Assembly: GCA_021234535.1 (NCBI GenBank)
Contig: CM037829.1
Location: 31,778,962 to 31,842,961, forward strand
Direction of reading: 5' to 3'
DNA from: Stichopus chloronotus
Taxonomy: Eukaryota; Echinodermata; Holothuroidea; Aspidochirotida; Stichopodidae
Length of the DNA stretch: 64,000 bases
The notes below the pieces were generated by a model. The model was not told the origin of the DNA. It searched no databases and saw only the letters and a program-made list of their open reading frames with translations. Made by a program: the position numbers and the translations under genes. Numbering within the stretch: position 1 is the stretch's first letter; the number at the start of each line of letters is the position of its first letter. Of the stretch, positions 12,801 through 27,800 are shown one piece after another.

Positions 12801-15800
12801 TGGAATGTTAAGTTGATCTGGAGAAGTTTGTCTTCAGAAGAACAGAGAAAGTAATGATTTGGCAGATGTATACTGTGGTGTTAAACTGTCTGATATTAAG
12901 AATGCAAACTTGAGAGGTCATGGATAGTTTGGATAGCTTTAAGAAACTTTAATTAAAGAAGTGGTAAAGAGAAGCAAATTGAGATGGGTGGGTTAATATG
13001 CGCCGAGAAAAGAAGATGGTGAACCTGAGAAAAGAGTACCTGAAGTAGAAGTGAATGGCATCAGAGCAAGAGAATTGCCAAAGACTTCATGGAAAGAGAT
13101 GGTGAAGAAAAAAAGCAGTGAGGTTGGTCTAAATGAGGAGGATGCTCAAGACTGGGAGAAGTGGAAGTTGGGAGTGTTATCATGGCGTGAGAGTCAGTAG
13201 CTCTTCGTTACAGATGAAAATGCTGATTTCAATAAGTGGTGATAATTTTTGCACTTTGTTTTCAAAGAGGCCTTTAAATCAGACAGCCAAACATGCCGTA
13301 AGACTGACATTACATGTTCGAAATGATATAATAGTAACCAGAGCATAGTTTACCAGAGCATTGGTGTTGTAATCTTAGTCCTGCAGCAATGATTAAAACG
13401 AATTTTTTTCTCTTTTTCCTTTTGTTTTTTTTATATTGTAGATGACATCTCCTCTCAGAAACGTACAATTCAAAATTCTTCAACTTCTGGGATCCTTGGG
13501 TGGGACGACCAACTTTGCACTCCTACAATCTAGTTCAGAGGAACTTGCCAAAATGGCAGTAGCCTGGGACACTCAGAAGAAGCTGACATTTGCGGTTCCG
13601 TTCATGGACATGAAGCCGACGATCTTTCTTGGTGAATTTTCGTTTTCCTTTCATATTTCTTTGCTGAAGTTATGTGGAGGTTTGTGTGAATGCGTGTTTG
13701 TGTGTGTATGTATGTGTGTATCTTGTTGTGATAAATGCATTTATATGCAAATGAAGATGTAGACAACCCTTGGAAGCTGCCAATCCCTATCATGTTTTCA
13801 AAAGTGTTGCATCATCATGATCAGCAGATGTCAAAATCATTCACAAAACTTTGTGAATTCAAAACATCATGCCTTCAAAAATGACATGACCTTCAAATAG
13901 ACTTTCCCACATGAGACTTTCCCACATGGGAGAATTTTAGGTGTGTGAACACCGTCCTTGGGGAGGGGAGTGTCTTTCAAAAGGTTTTGATTAGTGCACA
14001 CATATGTATTCTGCTAAGCACCTTGTTTTCTGCATCATTTTACTAGTGGTATCATTTATCATTGTCTGTGGTTTGGTTGAATTTTGTTTTGCTATTTAGT
14101 TGTATTCACCTTGACAGTACTGAAAATTCAGACGAGAAATTTTTTTTTTACCTTGATGACTTTTGCATTGGAAATCATGAGTTTTGCCTTTTTTGAGTGA
14201 TCAAGTTCAGTTAATGCTGCTATGAATGTGATGAATAGCATGGGAGATGGATGAAAATACATGTGACATACATGAAGTGTGTTAGTAAGTCTGTGGTTAG
14301 GTTCAACATTGCAAGTTGCTTGCCCTGTTAGTCACCTCAAGTCAACATTGCAGAGTGACATGTTGTCATGTTATAGCAAGGAATTGAAGAAATTGGAACC
14401 TGTGATCTAGGTCAAGTCTATGTAATAAGTTGAGTAATCCTGTAAAGTAAATATAATATAATATCTTGAAGCTATAAGATCTCTTACGGAAAAGCAAGTG
14501 TCATACGTTTCCATTATTGGTTATTAGAAGTGTGTTTGAGGACATAATGACTTATTTTAACAGTATCTTCGTCTTCAAATTATTTCCGAGTCCGGTCATT
14601 TGATAATCTAATATTTGAATGATTGGTTGTTTGAATTCAGTCAATGTAGGAGGCAGACTGCTGTATTTGCATGTCAACTCCCAAACTCTGCCAGTGATTG
14701 TACTGGAACTCTAAAGTGTTCTTAAGATTTAAAATGTCAATTTTCTTGCAGTCATAAATTTAGAGGATGAACGTTTCTTGTTCTTATTTTATTGCAGATC
14801 CGTTTATCCCAAGAGTCGTCGAGTTAGCACTTTCTTCGGGAGACAGACCAACGAAGGTATTCTTTTAGACACAGGAAGAACAAATCGGAATGTAAATAAG
14901 TGTCATTTGTTTAATTTTGATACCCTTTGCCACATTTTTTGTGCAACCAACTAGATTTGGCAGTGATCCCCCAGTCTTACCTTAAGCTATTACTAAGTGT
15001 CATGTTCAAGGGTATATCTGACCGTACAAGTCGACAAAGGTATTTCTGTTTTTCTTGGAAACAGGTTGCATCTTGTGAACTGCTTCACACTCTTGTTCTC
15101 TTCATACTCGGGAAAGGAACTCAACAATCTGATCAACAAGGTTCTCAGGTAAATAATACTGAATCTAGTAAGTCATGACCGGGATCCTAGCCACGCTGTC
15201 TGGCAATGGCAGACTGCAGCAGGCACTGGCGCTTGCCGATCGGCATGAAGAGCAAACCATGAGACCTCTGGCCGGTACAAAATTCAAAGAAAATTCCTCG
15301 GAAAGTGTAGGAAAATGCACGAAGATATATGTTATTGCTGTGTAGAACGCCCGACATTCCTCTCTGGTCATTTGATGCAAAGCAAGGCATTTACCCAAAG
15401 CCCGAAACCCTCATCAATATCGCATGCAAGTTATCGACCTACAAATAGGTGAAAAGTATACCATTTGCCATTTTAGCATATTCTGTCTGCAAAGTAAAAA
15501 AAAAGATAAAAATATTCCAGGACAGCATTCACAGCTACACTGGCAAAGCCAACAGCTGCTGCTCAGAATTCTCTAGCTAGAACCCTGGTCACTACCATAT
15601 TTTAAATTACCTCAACCACTTTATGACTGTTGGAGTAGCTGCAGGCTTCTGTGATGCTAAAAGTTTGATGTGCAGAGATAGATGAACATAATAATTTGAA
15701 TTGAAATGCTAATATCACTGCAACAGCTACACTGACAGAGGTGGTATTTTGGCAGTGATTGTATATTGTACACCATAGCGATATTGTCAAGGTAAAATCT

Positions 15801-18800
15801 TGGTTCAGATCTTTATATTTTGTCACCTTTGAACTCGATATATTTTCCAGTGTAATGATCAAGATTTTTCTAGTTTATAGCATTCACAACCCTAGTTTTG
15901 TCCTTTATCATCTGTCAAATGGGATGACCCTATCATTGTGGGTTCTGCTCAGTTGCTATACCAACCTGAATGCATTTGTGCATTCTTTTCATTGGTTTCT
16001 ACATATGTCAGGTGGCTTTTGATCATCTCAGACCGTGTGTGTGTTCTTATGTTGCGATCGTTCCCGCCATATGCCGCTGCTCATGAACTAAGGTCGAAGA
16101 GGGTACAAATATTAGTTAAAGCAACAGAGATAAAAAAGTCTTGACAACTAATCATTGTCACATTTGCGCTAACATAGGCCCAGAAAGCAAGTGGATGAAC
16201 ATTAATGTCAGTCTTGCGTTTTCAGAATGAGAAAATGTACCAACTGAGTCATGTGAAAGGAGAGAAGTTATAAATTTGTCATTTGGTGAAGTTTGATTTA
16301 CTTGGCGATGATCATATCTTCTCTTTCAGATTTCCATGGTGAATCTGTACAAGCATGTCTTGCCAGCCCTTCTGCGACTTGCCTGTGATCCTGAACAGGT
16401 TGCCAGGCAACTGTTTGAACCATTAGTCCTTCAACTGATTCATTGGTTCACAGGTGAGTGTCATAGTAACAATGACATCATGCTGAATTAATGCTACTAA
16501 AAATCCTGTTTTTCATACCACTGTAAGGCAATAGATAAGAGTGGTATATCTTGTTACCAACCTTACTGCCTTAAAAGGAGTTCTCCACCATTGTTTCTCA
16601 TGGCTCTTGAAAAAGATATTAACATTTTGGATGCAAGTCATTTATCTTATTTTCAGGAAATATCTCACAAAATTCAGAAAGCAATAATTTTAGTAAATAT
16701 TCAAAATACCGACCTGGTATTAGAAATCAATTGGTTGTGATGTAGTACCGACAGATTTCGATTGTGCATTGCTATCGGTTTTAATTTTGCATCGTGGGTT
16801 ACAGAACTTTTGTAATCTGTTACAGTTTAGTTATAAAACTCTAGTTTCACCAGGGAGTAGCATAAGCATAGTTTTAAAGTTTTTGTTCTGATTAAGCTAA
16901 TTGTTTATGGATCAGTCGACTTAAACAATGTTCCTTTGTGAGAGATACTGAACTGGCGCCAGTTAATAAAGGGAAGGAGTACCTTTGAGCCAACTAAACA
17001 GCTTATCTTCATGGTATTTAGGTATTAGTATTAAGTTTTCCATTTATTTCAATAACAGCTCATTGGTTTCTTAAAGGGATAGTATCACTCTGAATGCAGA
17101 TTTTCATGAGGTTGTCATAATTTGCTGACCTTAAGACTATCTGCATGGTAAGACCTTGCTATGAACACGAAGAGTGCAAAATAGGCAAAACAGCATTTGT
17201 CTGTTCTACGTCACACATTTTCAGGCTTGTACTGAAGCAAAACTTTTCAAAGCGGTATTTCCCAACGAAGGAAGCTTTCACAGGCAAATTCGTTGTGTCT
17301 GAATATATTATGTTAAGTTTTCTTGTCGGTGGAAATTCCCTAAGTCACTTTCATTGCCTCATGGTCATTCTGTCCCTCTCAGGTTGCAAACAATAACATA
17401 GTCAATCAGACATCCAATCAGATTCCTAGGTTTTCTTGTGAGCTGTACTTCATATCATAGCAGAGAGTGGTAGTTGTCGTGCTTACAAGCAAAAATGTGT
17501 CACTGAGAAGGGAAAAAGAATTTTTGACTGTTTTAGCAAGAACAACTCATTTATGTTTTTCATTTTTGCAGGTAACAAGAAATTTGAAAGCGAGGAAACA
17601 ATGACACTACTGAACGTAATCTTGGACGGCATTATCGACCCAACTAACACCGCTCTGCGAGATTTCAGTGGACAGTGTATCAAAGAATTCCTGAAGTGGT
17701 CAATCAAACAGACTCCAAAGAAAGTAAGGCATCATAGAGGGCCCATGGCTACACAATTTCTCAAACATTGGAAGGGCTAGGCTAAAAGAAGTGGATAGTT
17801 CGTTCACCATAATACTTGTCTTCAAGATTTTGTTGTTAACTGAAGGACGTGTTTGCATGTCATTTAACTCATTCTGTCTGTTGATGGGTGTATTAATGTA
17901 TTATGTAGTATGGTAATGGTAAATCCAAAGGCCAAATCAGTTTAGGGTAATGTCACTAACATAGTCTTTGTAGTATTGCCAATGCAAACCTCAGTAATAT
18001 GAGCATCAAGGATTAGTGCATGGTTCCCCTTTGTCACATGAAAATAAGCAAGTAAATACAGATGCTAAAATGCAACTGTACATTCAGTATCATATAGTTT
18101 TATCCAAGTAACCTTTCTGTTTGTAATTTTGTTCTTTTGATTTAGGTTTATGTTTTCATGGATAAGACCATGTCAATATATATCAATGTGATAGGGAGGG
18201 CAAAAAGCTTTCATGAAGCCCATAATTACCCTGATTGGGTGAATTTAATGCTCATGCTCAGTGTGATGCATCAAACTAACATAAACCTAACATTAAAGAG
18301 ACTTTGTACTACAAACTGGTAAAAACATGATGATATTTGATACAATTTAATTTTTTCTTCAGCAACTTGAAAAGAGTCCCATCAACACTAAGTCACTTTT
18401 GAAGCGTCTCTATAGCATGGCTCTTCACCCCAGTGCCTTGAAGAGGTTAGGGGCAGCCTTGGCCTTCAACAACATATATACTGTGTTCAGGTATGTCACA
18501 CATTGACTGACGAAAATTCTATGATAGAGAGATGGTTGGTTCGATTCTGCATCATCATTATTTTGTCAGGATTGGTGGAGTTCCTTCGATCAGAAGGGGG
18601 GTGTTAAGGGTGAGGCCAGGTTGTATGATTCAAGGGTATTGTCATCTATGACTGTCAAAGAGGACACACTCTTTGCAGATGAGAAGCAGATAAGTGGATA
18701 CAAGTTGCAGTGGGACCCTCAGATCGCCGACCAATGTAGCCTCTTATGGACATGTGCATTTAGTTTGCTTTCATGATGTTTAATACCAGATTAAAGTTAT

Positions 18801-21800
18801 TCACTGCCCATGGTAACATGGACTTACCAGGTGTATGTCAGTATCCAGTCACGCATTTACTCTCCGTATGTCGTTTCTCTGTTCAGGGGTACGCAAAGAA
18901 GAGAAGACTGGGACCATGTGTGTTTAGGTGGAGGAATTCGGGACGACAGGTCGCTGTCTCTGTTCCATCTCTCATGGCACACACCCATGTTGATAGCTCC
19001 AGTAGTTACGTACTTGTGATTCTGTGTGCTTTCATAGTCTCCATGTGATTTGTTTTTCTTTGTCTTCATCGATGTAGACGTTTGTTTTTCAATGAGGTCC
19101 ATGTGATGTCCCATGTGATGTCCATGTGATGTCCATGTGATGTCACATTTGATGTTACATGTGATGTCACATCAACTGAATTTCTTTCCTTTCCTTCCAG
19201 AGAGGAAGAGAGCCTCGTAGATCAGTTCACTTTTGAGATCTTGGCGACTTTCGTGCAAAGTTTGGCAATGGCCCATCAAGATGACAAGTCACTTGGTAAG
19301 TTACAAAGCATCGTCCTCAGCACCGTCCTTCATCGACTATTCCATGAACTCCAATCCCACCAGGAAAATCTGCTGCTTAGTCTGATTGGAGTTCGAAAAG
19401 TAAAAAGGAGAGCTTTAAATTCAATGATATCAGAACCAAAGAGGAAGATTGGATGTACATTCATGATATTTAAGAGGAACTTCCCTCTGTCAACATTTGA
19501 AAGATTTTCCAGTACCAAGAAACCTCAGCATAAAGGCTGAAGCATAAAATGACTTGTGTACAATGCCTTTATTCAAACCAGGGGATTTTAGAACCAGGTG
19601 TGCTCCTTTTCCCAAGGCTGTTCTGCCCTTCATTATCAGCTGCTTAGTTCCTTGCAGTTTCATATCCCTGCTCCTATTAGCAAGTCTGACTTTATCCAAA
19701 ACAAGGTGGTTTACTTGAGTGGGTCTTAGGCCTTCTTCATTTTTAGGGCATGAATTCTTTTTGATATTTAGTCTTCCAAATTTCGTCAGATATTTTACCC
19801 ATCAGCATTTTAGTGACAACTTCAAAGTATGCAATGTTACTTGTGCAAGCTTCTGGTACCGTTACGGAAACTCAAACAAGTAGGTATAGGTCGTGGTGTT
19901 ATATACCAAGGCTTCATGTGTAGTTGCAAAACTTTGTGTATAGTTCTGTGAATATCAGCAATTATGCTCACAAATCTGAAGTCCACAAATGCTCAAAGCA
20001 AATTCTGCTCTGCTTGTGTCAACTCTGCGATAGAAGAACTGCCTTCTCTGAAGTTCAGCCGAGATTCACTGTGACTTCGATGGCTAGAGATTCTAGCGAA
20101 TCAGATTACCGATGCAGAGGACTAAACACATATCAGTTTAATTTAACGAAGTGACCCGGAGGGGGGGTCCATCAGAACAATGAGTATTCCCAGGAGTGCA
20201 ACACATCGTGGAGACAGATTTTACTGTTCTACAAGTTACACAGTATGTTTGGTTTTGCCCAAAGCAGCTAGTTTACTTCTAAAATATTGCTCCCTGCAAG
20301 CACTGGTCTCCATTTTACAGCAATCATGCGCTACAGTTACTATGTATGTGTGAGCTGTAGGTTTTGGTCAGTAGTTTACATGTGTACACTACAGTTGATA
20401 CTTAGAGTGTCCTTTTTGTAGTCCTGAAGTGCATTAGACGGTGGTTCGTCCTCTAGAGAAGGGTGGAAATACGTTTCATGAGATCTCATTTGTCAGAGCT
20501 GATCATGACAATGACGAAACAGAACTAATCAAAAGTGGCTTTTTTGTTGGTTTAATGTGAACTAGCTTCAAATAACTTGTCTAGTGTAATGTTGCACAAT
20601 GGCTTCATTGCATTATTGTTATCTATGGCTGTATAGTACCAGTAATAATTTTTTTTTGTAAGACGTTTTATTTTTTTTATGATAGGTACACAGGAGCAAG
20701 CATCGGAAGTCCTGAAGCATCTGGAGAGGATAATGAAAAATAAAGCTAAAATCTTGAACAAAGAAAGCAAGCACAGAAGAATTCCAGGGTAAGCCTTAAG
20801 CATCGTATTTCCACCACATTGTTGGAATTTCAGTGTAAACAGAGTGTCTGTGTCACATTGTTAGAACTTCAGTGTAGGCACAGTATTTCTGTCTCATTGT
20901 TGGCTCTTATCATGTTTTTTTTTCGTGTAATTACAACCGGAACCTATGCTCCTGTGCCATCGTCACCAGATAATCTCTTAGGAGTTTGATGGCAATGCTG
21001 ATGATGTTTTACATACATAAATATGGCATGCTCCAAATCTTTAGTTTTGTTTCCTAAGGTTTCACATACATGTCCTGATACATATATATATTACCTGGTA
21101 ACACCTGACAAGATTATGTTGTGGTCAGGGACATTAGAAAACGTTAGGGGATACCAGTGGAAAGGCTTGTCAAAATGCATGACGTTTTTGCTGATTTTCA
21201 CACATTTTGATACACAGACCTAGCACCTTGATGTTGTCAATGAGTGCCTGCATGTCCATGGTATATCGTGTTACACCTCTATTTGCAATGTGTCCTATCA
21301 AATTATCAGCCCATTTCAAATAACTGAAAAGGTAAAGATGATACTAATAAACAACTGCACAGTGTAGAAACCAAAACCAGACTCTCATTAGCTTATTGGG
21401 GTGCACAAAGAAATTATACCAGAATCACGTTAAAAGGAAGGAGCCGATTGGTTGATGGGTGCCAAAGTGCATTTTTCAAGCATTTAAGACAGTGCTAGTT
21501 TAAAATACTTGCAGTCTAGAATGGAGCAAGATCAGACAAGGCAGTACATTTAGATTGGTGGGGATAAGTTAGTTGTTTGCTGAAAAAAGATCCTTGAGGG
21601 AGCAAAGAAGAACTTCATGCCTGCTCAGAGGAGTGGAAATTAAAGAGAAATGTATATGAGCTGGCATGAAAGAAGCAAACTAAGCGTACTATTAAATGTT
21701 AAATCAGTGAATTCTGGCAGCTATTGATTGGAATGCTCATAACTACATCTCAGAATACTGCCACAACTACATCAGATAAAACTGACAACTATGTAAGTGA

Positions 21801-24800
21801 CAATTAAACAACTATATCAGTGAAAGTTCACAACTATACCAGTATTGAATGTGCAACAGTATATTGAAAAGGACAGATTTTGAGTTCATGTGGCATGATT
21901 TGATCCTCCCACATTCTTTGACAGATAACTATGGAACTGTGTCACAGTGATAATTCCTTTTGGAAGTTGATGGGTTCATTTTGGGTTTCTATTGGCCATG
22001 TCATTTAACAAAATACTTTTTGTTTTCAGTGCTCCATAATGAGTTACTCCATTATTACTCTGGTTCCTTAAGCCCTTTCTTTTTATTCACAGAAATCTTC
22101 TGCCAGCATCATGTGCAACCTTGAGCCATGTTTTGGTTTGGTTGATCAACCAGTGTGGATCACCGCAAACAGAATGTCGACACCAGTGTATGGCCCTGGT
22201 GTACAACCTTTCCTCTGTTCTACCGGGTATCCACAATTCAGATTGGTTATCTAACTAACCGTGTAAATCCCATGTAAAAGCTCATGCATTGCTTAACGAC
22301 ACAACGAAATTGCACAGTGGCAAAGTTTCAAATGTATTTGGCAAATATTTTGACTTAACTCCTTCAGATGCAACTTTTTGTGGCATGTTTTGGACTTCCA
22401 GGTTTCATTCTGTATCCTGATTAATCATGAGATGGAATTGCTGTCGGACGAAGAGACATGCATTCGATGTGTGGTTGTATGTGTGTGTGTATGTCTGTCT
22501 GTATGTAAATGTGCATACCTTGGGCACATGGTCACTCCATGAGGAAACGTTGCGTAGTAATGATACAGGTGTAACTACATTCAAAAAGGAAGAAGAACCT
22601 TCAAGTTTGGTTGCCATTCCACCTGTAGTTAAATGAAATTGGAAACTCAACTGTGAAAACATTTTAATTGTAATAAATCTACAACTCCATTTCAACTTTT
22701 GTTTAGTCTTCATAAGACAGTGATATTTATTGTACCTGATTCATATGCATTACTAGTGTAGTACATATCAAATCTATTTTCATTGCACAACAAATGCAAT
22801 AATGTGCAAATGATATTTTGTGTGTTTCTGGTGATTTACAATGCATGTATATTGAGTGAAATAACTTCCTTCCACTAGGAGCTGTTACTACAGTTTGTGG
22901 GTAATGAGGGGTAAATGTTGTGTACATTAAGCTTACTTCTTCCGTACCAGTAATGTGACAGGTCCTAACACAGTTTTGTTCGGGGGTGCGCGATACCTTT
23001 CAAGTCATTTGTTCTCTGTAATTGTTCCATGTATATTCATAAGGGTGCATCCTATGTGATTGGAATGCATGTTCTTGTGACAGATAGACTGTAAATACAG
23101 CCCCCCCACAAAACCAGACAACATCAGAAACAGAGTTGTAGTCTGACATTGCACTGGAACAAACTCAGTACAGCCTCATTTCATCCATATCTTAAAACTA
23201 ACTCCAGTATGTCTCTGTGCAGTTATTATTTCAATAGTTATTGTAATTGTTTTTATAACAGGAAGTAACTCTCCAAATGTATGGATGCAAAACACTTTGA
23301 AGGAGAAGGGACCATCATATTTCATCAGCAGGTGAGTAAATATACATCCTGGAAGGGTGGAAAGAACATTCTTTCACTTTTTCCCCTGGTAAGTAGCCAG
23401 GTTGATATTTCCGTTCATGTAACCTACAAAACGCTTCATTTTCATTACAGCTTGTACAGAGAATCCTGTAAAGTCTGTGTGGGCGTACAGAACAGTTCTG
23501 TTTGGAGAAAATAGAATCTTGCCTTGCATTTACATTGAAAATGCTTGCAGGGGAATTAAATCACATGATTAGAGGAGGTATAGTCTTACCTGTTTATGGC
23601 TTAACATGCTACAGCAGAATACATAGTATCTGTTTGTCACTGATAGGCTGCAGTAGGGAGAGCCAAATATATGGTATCTGTTTGTGCCTGCTAGATTGCA
23701 GTTGGGAGACTCAACTGTTTGGTGTCTATTTGTGACTGTTAGTTAATAGTAGACACTGCTGTATGTCTGGATATATGTATGTGACTGATAAGCTGTAGTA
23801 GGGACTACCAAATATATGGTATTTGTTTGTGGCTGCAGACTACATAGGGAAATCCATGTGCATCGATTTGATATTGAAAGTTGGGGGGGGGGGGACATCT
23901 GGCCTAACTTTCCTGTGTGTTCTAAGCGGAATGTATCCAGCCTTTAAATGATTTTATGTCTGCACTTTCTCACTCATGAGAAAATTCCATCTATGAAAAA
24001 ACAAATATAACATCTGGTGGCTTGAGATAATACATCATATAAAAAGTCATGCGATTGAATTATGAATCCTGTTTTATGTTTTGAGCACTTGGCAAATGTT
24101 GCAGCTGAGCATACCACCCACCCCCCGAGATGTGTTTTAAAACCTTGCTCAACAATTTCCCACGAGCACAATGGATAATCTTCTGGTTTCCCGCTAGTGT
24201 GCGAGTGTGTGCAAGCAAATCTGTGTGGTGTCCAGGTTTCAGGATAGGACCCCAGCTGGGGCCAGCTGTGGAACCTCTTACAGGGGTGCGAGGGGAGAAG
24301 CCCCGAAGATTTGCAGTTCCTTGCATATCAAAATGGTAAAACAGGTGCAGCTGCACAGGTACAATAATACTAACACTAATGTTAGTCCTCCATTTGCATT
24401 AGTCACAAAAATGGAAAATATTTCTAAGCTGTGCACATTAGTTGTGTCCACAACTCGTAGCTGCAACTCCCTCAGCTGTTTTGCTGATTAGCTCTAGCTG
24501 AGGGTATGTTTTAGTTTTATCAAAAAGAAAGTAGAATTACATAAGCTACAGCAGCAGACCTGAGGCTCCCTGTTCCCCTGCAACTACATGTAGACTTTGA
24601 GCAAAGCACTGAAATGGTGTAGTAAATCCATTAAAGTTGTATACTTTCTCTACATAGACTCGCATAGCGTTTCAAAAAAAAAAATTGATAGAATTAACTC
24701 TCAGATTGCAGGAAATGGCAATTCTCAGTCTCTCTGGCCTTGTTAATTTCTGCTAAATTTTGCTTATTTCATTGAACATAAGGTAAAAAATTTACTCCAC

Positions 24801-27800
24801 CATTAAGAATGATGTATATTGCTGTAATATTTTTTATACATGTTATGAAAAGTGGGGGGACAAATGTGTTTGTGTCCCCTCCCCTTAAAAATGTGGAAGG
24901 GACATGTCTCCCAACCCCCCAAATCAAAGCCCATGGGGAAAGCCGAATATCTGTTATCTGTTTGTGGCTGGTAAACTACAATAGAGAGATGGAAGTATCT
25001 GGTATCTGTTTGTGACTGGTAGGTTATAGTCGGGAGACTCAACTGTTTGGTATCTGCTTTGAGACTGTCAGGCTGCACTGGCAGGTGCTGCCGAATATCT
25101 AATGTGACTGATACGATGTAACAAGGAGATCTGAATATCTAGAAGGGGATAGCAAATACCAACATATAATAACAGTCCTCTTCTGTTTCCATTCAAACAG
25201 ACTTCAAAATTTGTTTTTGTGGATCGTATTTCAATTTTTTGGATGAAAATCAAATCTTATGTGATGTGTGAGGACCAGTAAACGATATATAGCGTGTAAG
25301 ATATGTACTATTTACAATCCACTTTGCATTGGTGACACATAGCTCATAAATGCCTCTGCAGTATAAGATAAATTATTGATTGTTTACTGCAATCTAAAGA
25401 AATAAGAAACTCCTAAAGTGAGGATTAGATCAGGTAGCTGTCCATATCATTAGAAGTCATCAAATTTTGTTCTAAGTGTTGATCTCGTGAATTTGAGACA
25501 CTGTATAGTTATTTGCTGCATTTCTGTTCATTAAACTCATGATCGTATGTAATTGATGCCCATGTCATTTTTGTAGGTATCACCTGTCTGCAGGTAAAGT
25601 CACAATCACGAGTGCTCGAGGCTCATATATCAATCTGAAGCTGCTGACTTTGAATCAAAGCAGCGAGTAGTGAGAACTGAAGAGAAAGAAAGCAACATAC
25701 TGGTTGGGTGCTGTTCGTGTAGCATTTATAATTTCAACAAACCATACGCTCATACACCAAACAATGATTGACAGTTCTGCAAACTTTGAACAGAATCTAC
25801 ACTTAATGCAATGAGGACAGCTACAGTATTCAGCAATGCTTACACCCAATACATATACTTATTTCTCAGTCATTTTCTTTCACACACTCTCTCTTCTTTT
25901 TGTCTTTCTTTTTTTTTTGTTCGTCATCACTATCATGCACTCACAAGAAAAATACGTAAATAACGATAAATGCATAACTGATTTTGCTCAAGATTTAAGT
26001 TAATTATGTATTATTTCATTAAATAGATGGAGACCTAGTTATTATTTTTCAGTAGTAATTCTATTGCTTTCTTTTCCATCATTATCTTTCCTTTTTTTTT
26101 GTCCTATATAGAATACTTTTTCATTTTGACCTACTGGGTGTATATTTTTCTGTATTTTACCATTCTCTTGACTTTGACATAGGTATAGTGAACTGAATGT
26201 ATACGTTTAAAAAGTTTCTACAAAATAGGTGTGTGTTTTGTATTCCAGTTTGTCGTTTAGCAACATTTCATCTGGATGCACCATACCACTTATATTGATT
26301 GTAAAATGCTCTGCTTACTCTTCATCTGGAATAAATATATCAATTAATTAGGATATGTCATGCTAATAAACTCACCAGCATCACCTTGTAAATACAGTGC
26401 ACGAAAAGTAGTTTGACGACATAGAAATTATGACCAACTTTTTAAATCCACATACTGAAACAGCAGTTCGCCTTTGAGCACTTTACTTCACATCATTTCA
26501 TTAATATCTTGCAGTCAAAATTTGCAATACAATGCTGACCAGCACTGTCAAACTGATCGCATTCATTTACTTTTACTGAATGTTATTTCAGTGAGTGATT
26601 AATATTTATATGTAATTCTCAAGAAACTCCCCTCGTACAATTCATTTTTTGGTTTATGTTAATCACATGCAAAACACCATTTCAAACTCAACCAATCAGT
26701 GATGAGATCTTTATGTATGATCACCTGCTTAAATAGATTCATTCACAGATAATCCCCTCGGTCATCGTGTCTGTATTACACACACGTATATTAGTTTATT
26801 TGCAGGCGAAATGTGAGAACAAACAGTCCTAAGCCAAACCTTTAGAAGCTTTGGTGGTCCTAATGTTCGACAATCTGAGTTTATTTTAAATGTTCATCAG
26901 AATTTAAATCATTTACAAGGCCTTGGGAAGTGCTTGGATATTTTTTTATCAAAGTCCTTGAAAATTGCTTTGAAATATTATTATATAATTATCATCTGCA
27001 ACAAATGTTTGTACCAGATTATTTGGGGAAATGTGGTGAAAGTGAGTAAAATTTGCAAAATCATGACATCTGATGTCCTCAAAAAACAAAAGTATATCTC
27101 AAAAAGCAGGTTGATTTTTGTCCTCAGAAAAGTTCAAGAACCTTGATTTATATCACGGATGGAGTTTATAACAACTTTTTAACGGGAGGTAGCTTCCGAG
27201 AATGCAAAACGCTGTTTCAAATAGGAATTGCCTAGACAAGTTCATTTCTACAAGAATATTATGTAACTGTCACTACTGTTTGTCAATCGAATTGACTGAT
27301 GCAAACTTACTAAAATAATAAAATAAATTAGTCCAAATTAAAATAGTAAATAATCGTGACCAGATGATCAACCTGATCATGTGAGCAGATGCAAAACTCA
27401 TCGGTAATCTTCAATTTCTCCATTTTTTTATCCATTATCGAGCACAACAATGTTCAGACAGGAATTGTCAGTGTGTAATACACTAGTTAAAACCTGAATT
27501 ATTTCAACTACATAAATGTAAATTATTCAAACTTTTGATATTGTGTTCTGAACTTGTTTGTCAAACTTGCCAAAATGTATCAAGTAGATGGTAGTTTCTT
27601 ATTTATGGGTTATATGCTCAGCATAATACTCAGCAGTTGTCTACTTATCAGTAACATTATATTCTCTCAGGCCACTAAGTGATGCCTAATACAACCCATT
27701 TTCTTCCAAAATGCAGTTTGTGAGGTACTTAGATTTGTAATGTTTCATGTAGCTAAGGTGTAGTATTTTGAAAATGTCATCAGTTTTTGCTGCAATGAAA

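Noticed and set aside
15165..15398. 77-codon minus-strand frame in a GC-richer intron patch
   Set aside because: No homology recognised and no splice context. May be an old repeat.
24130..24345. GC-richer patch with tRNA-like phrases (cacaatggataatcttctggtttcc, ccaggtttcagg)
   Set aside because: Looked for a SINE head, but the B-box-like part does not fit and no tail was found.
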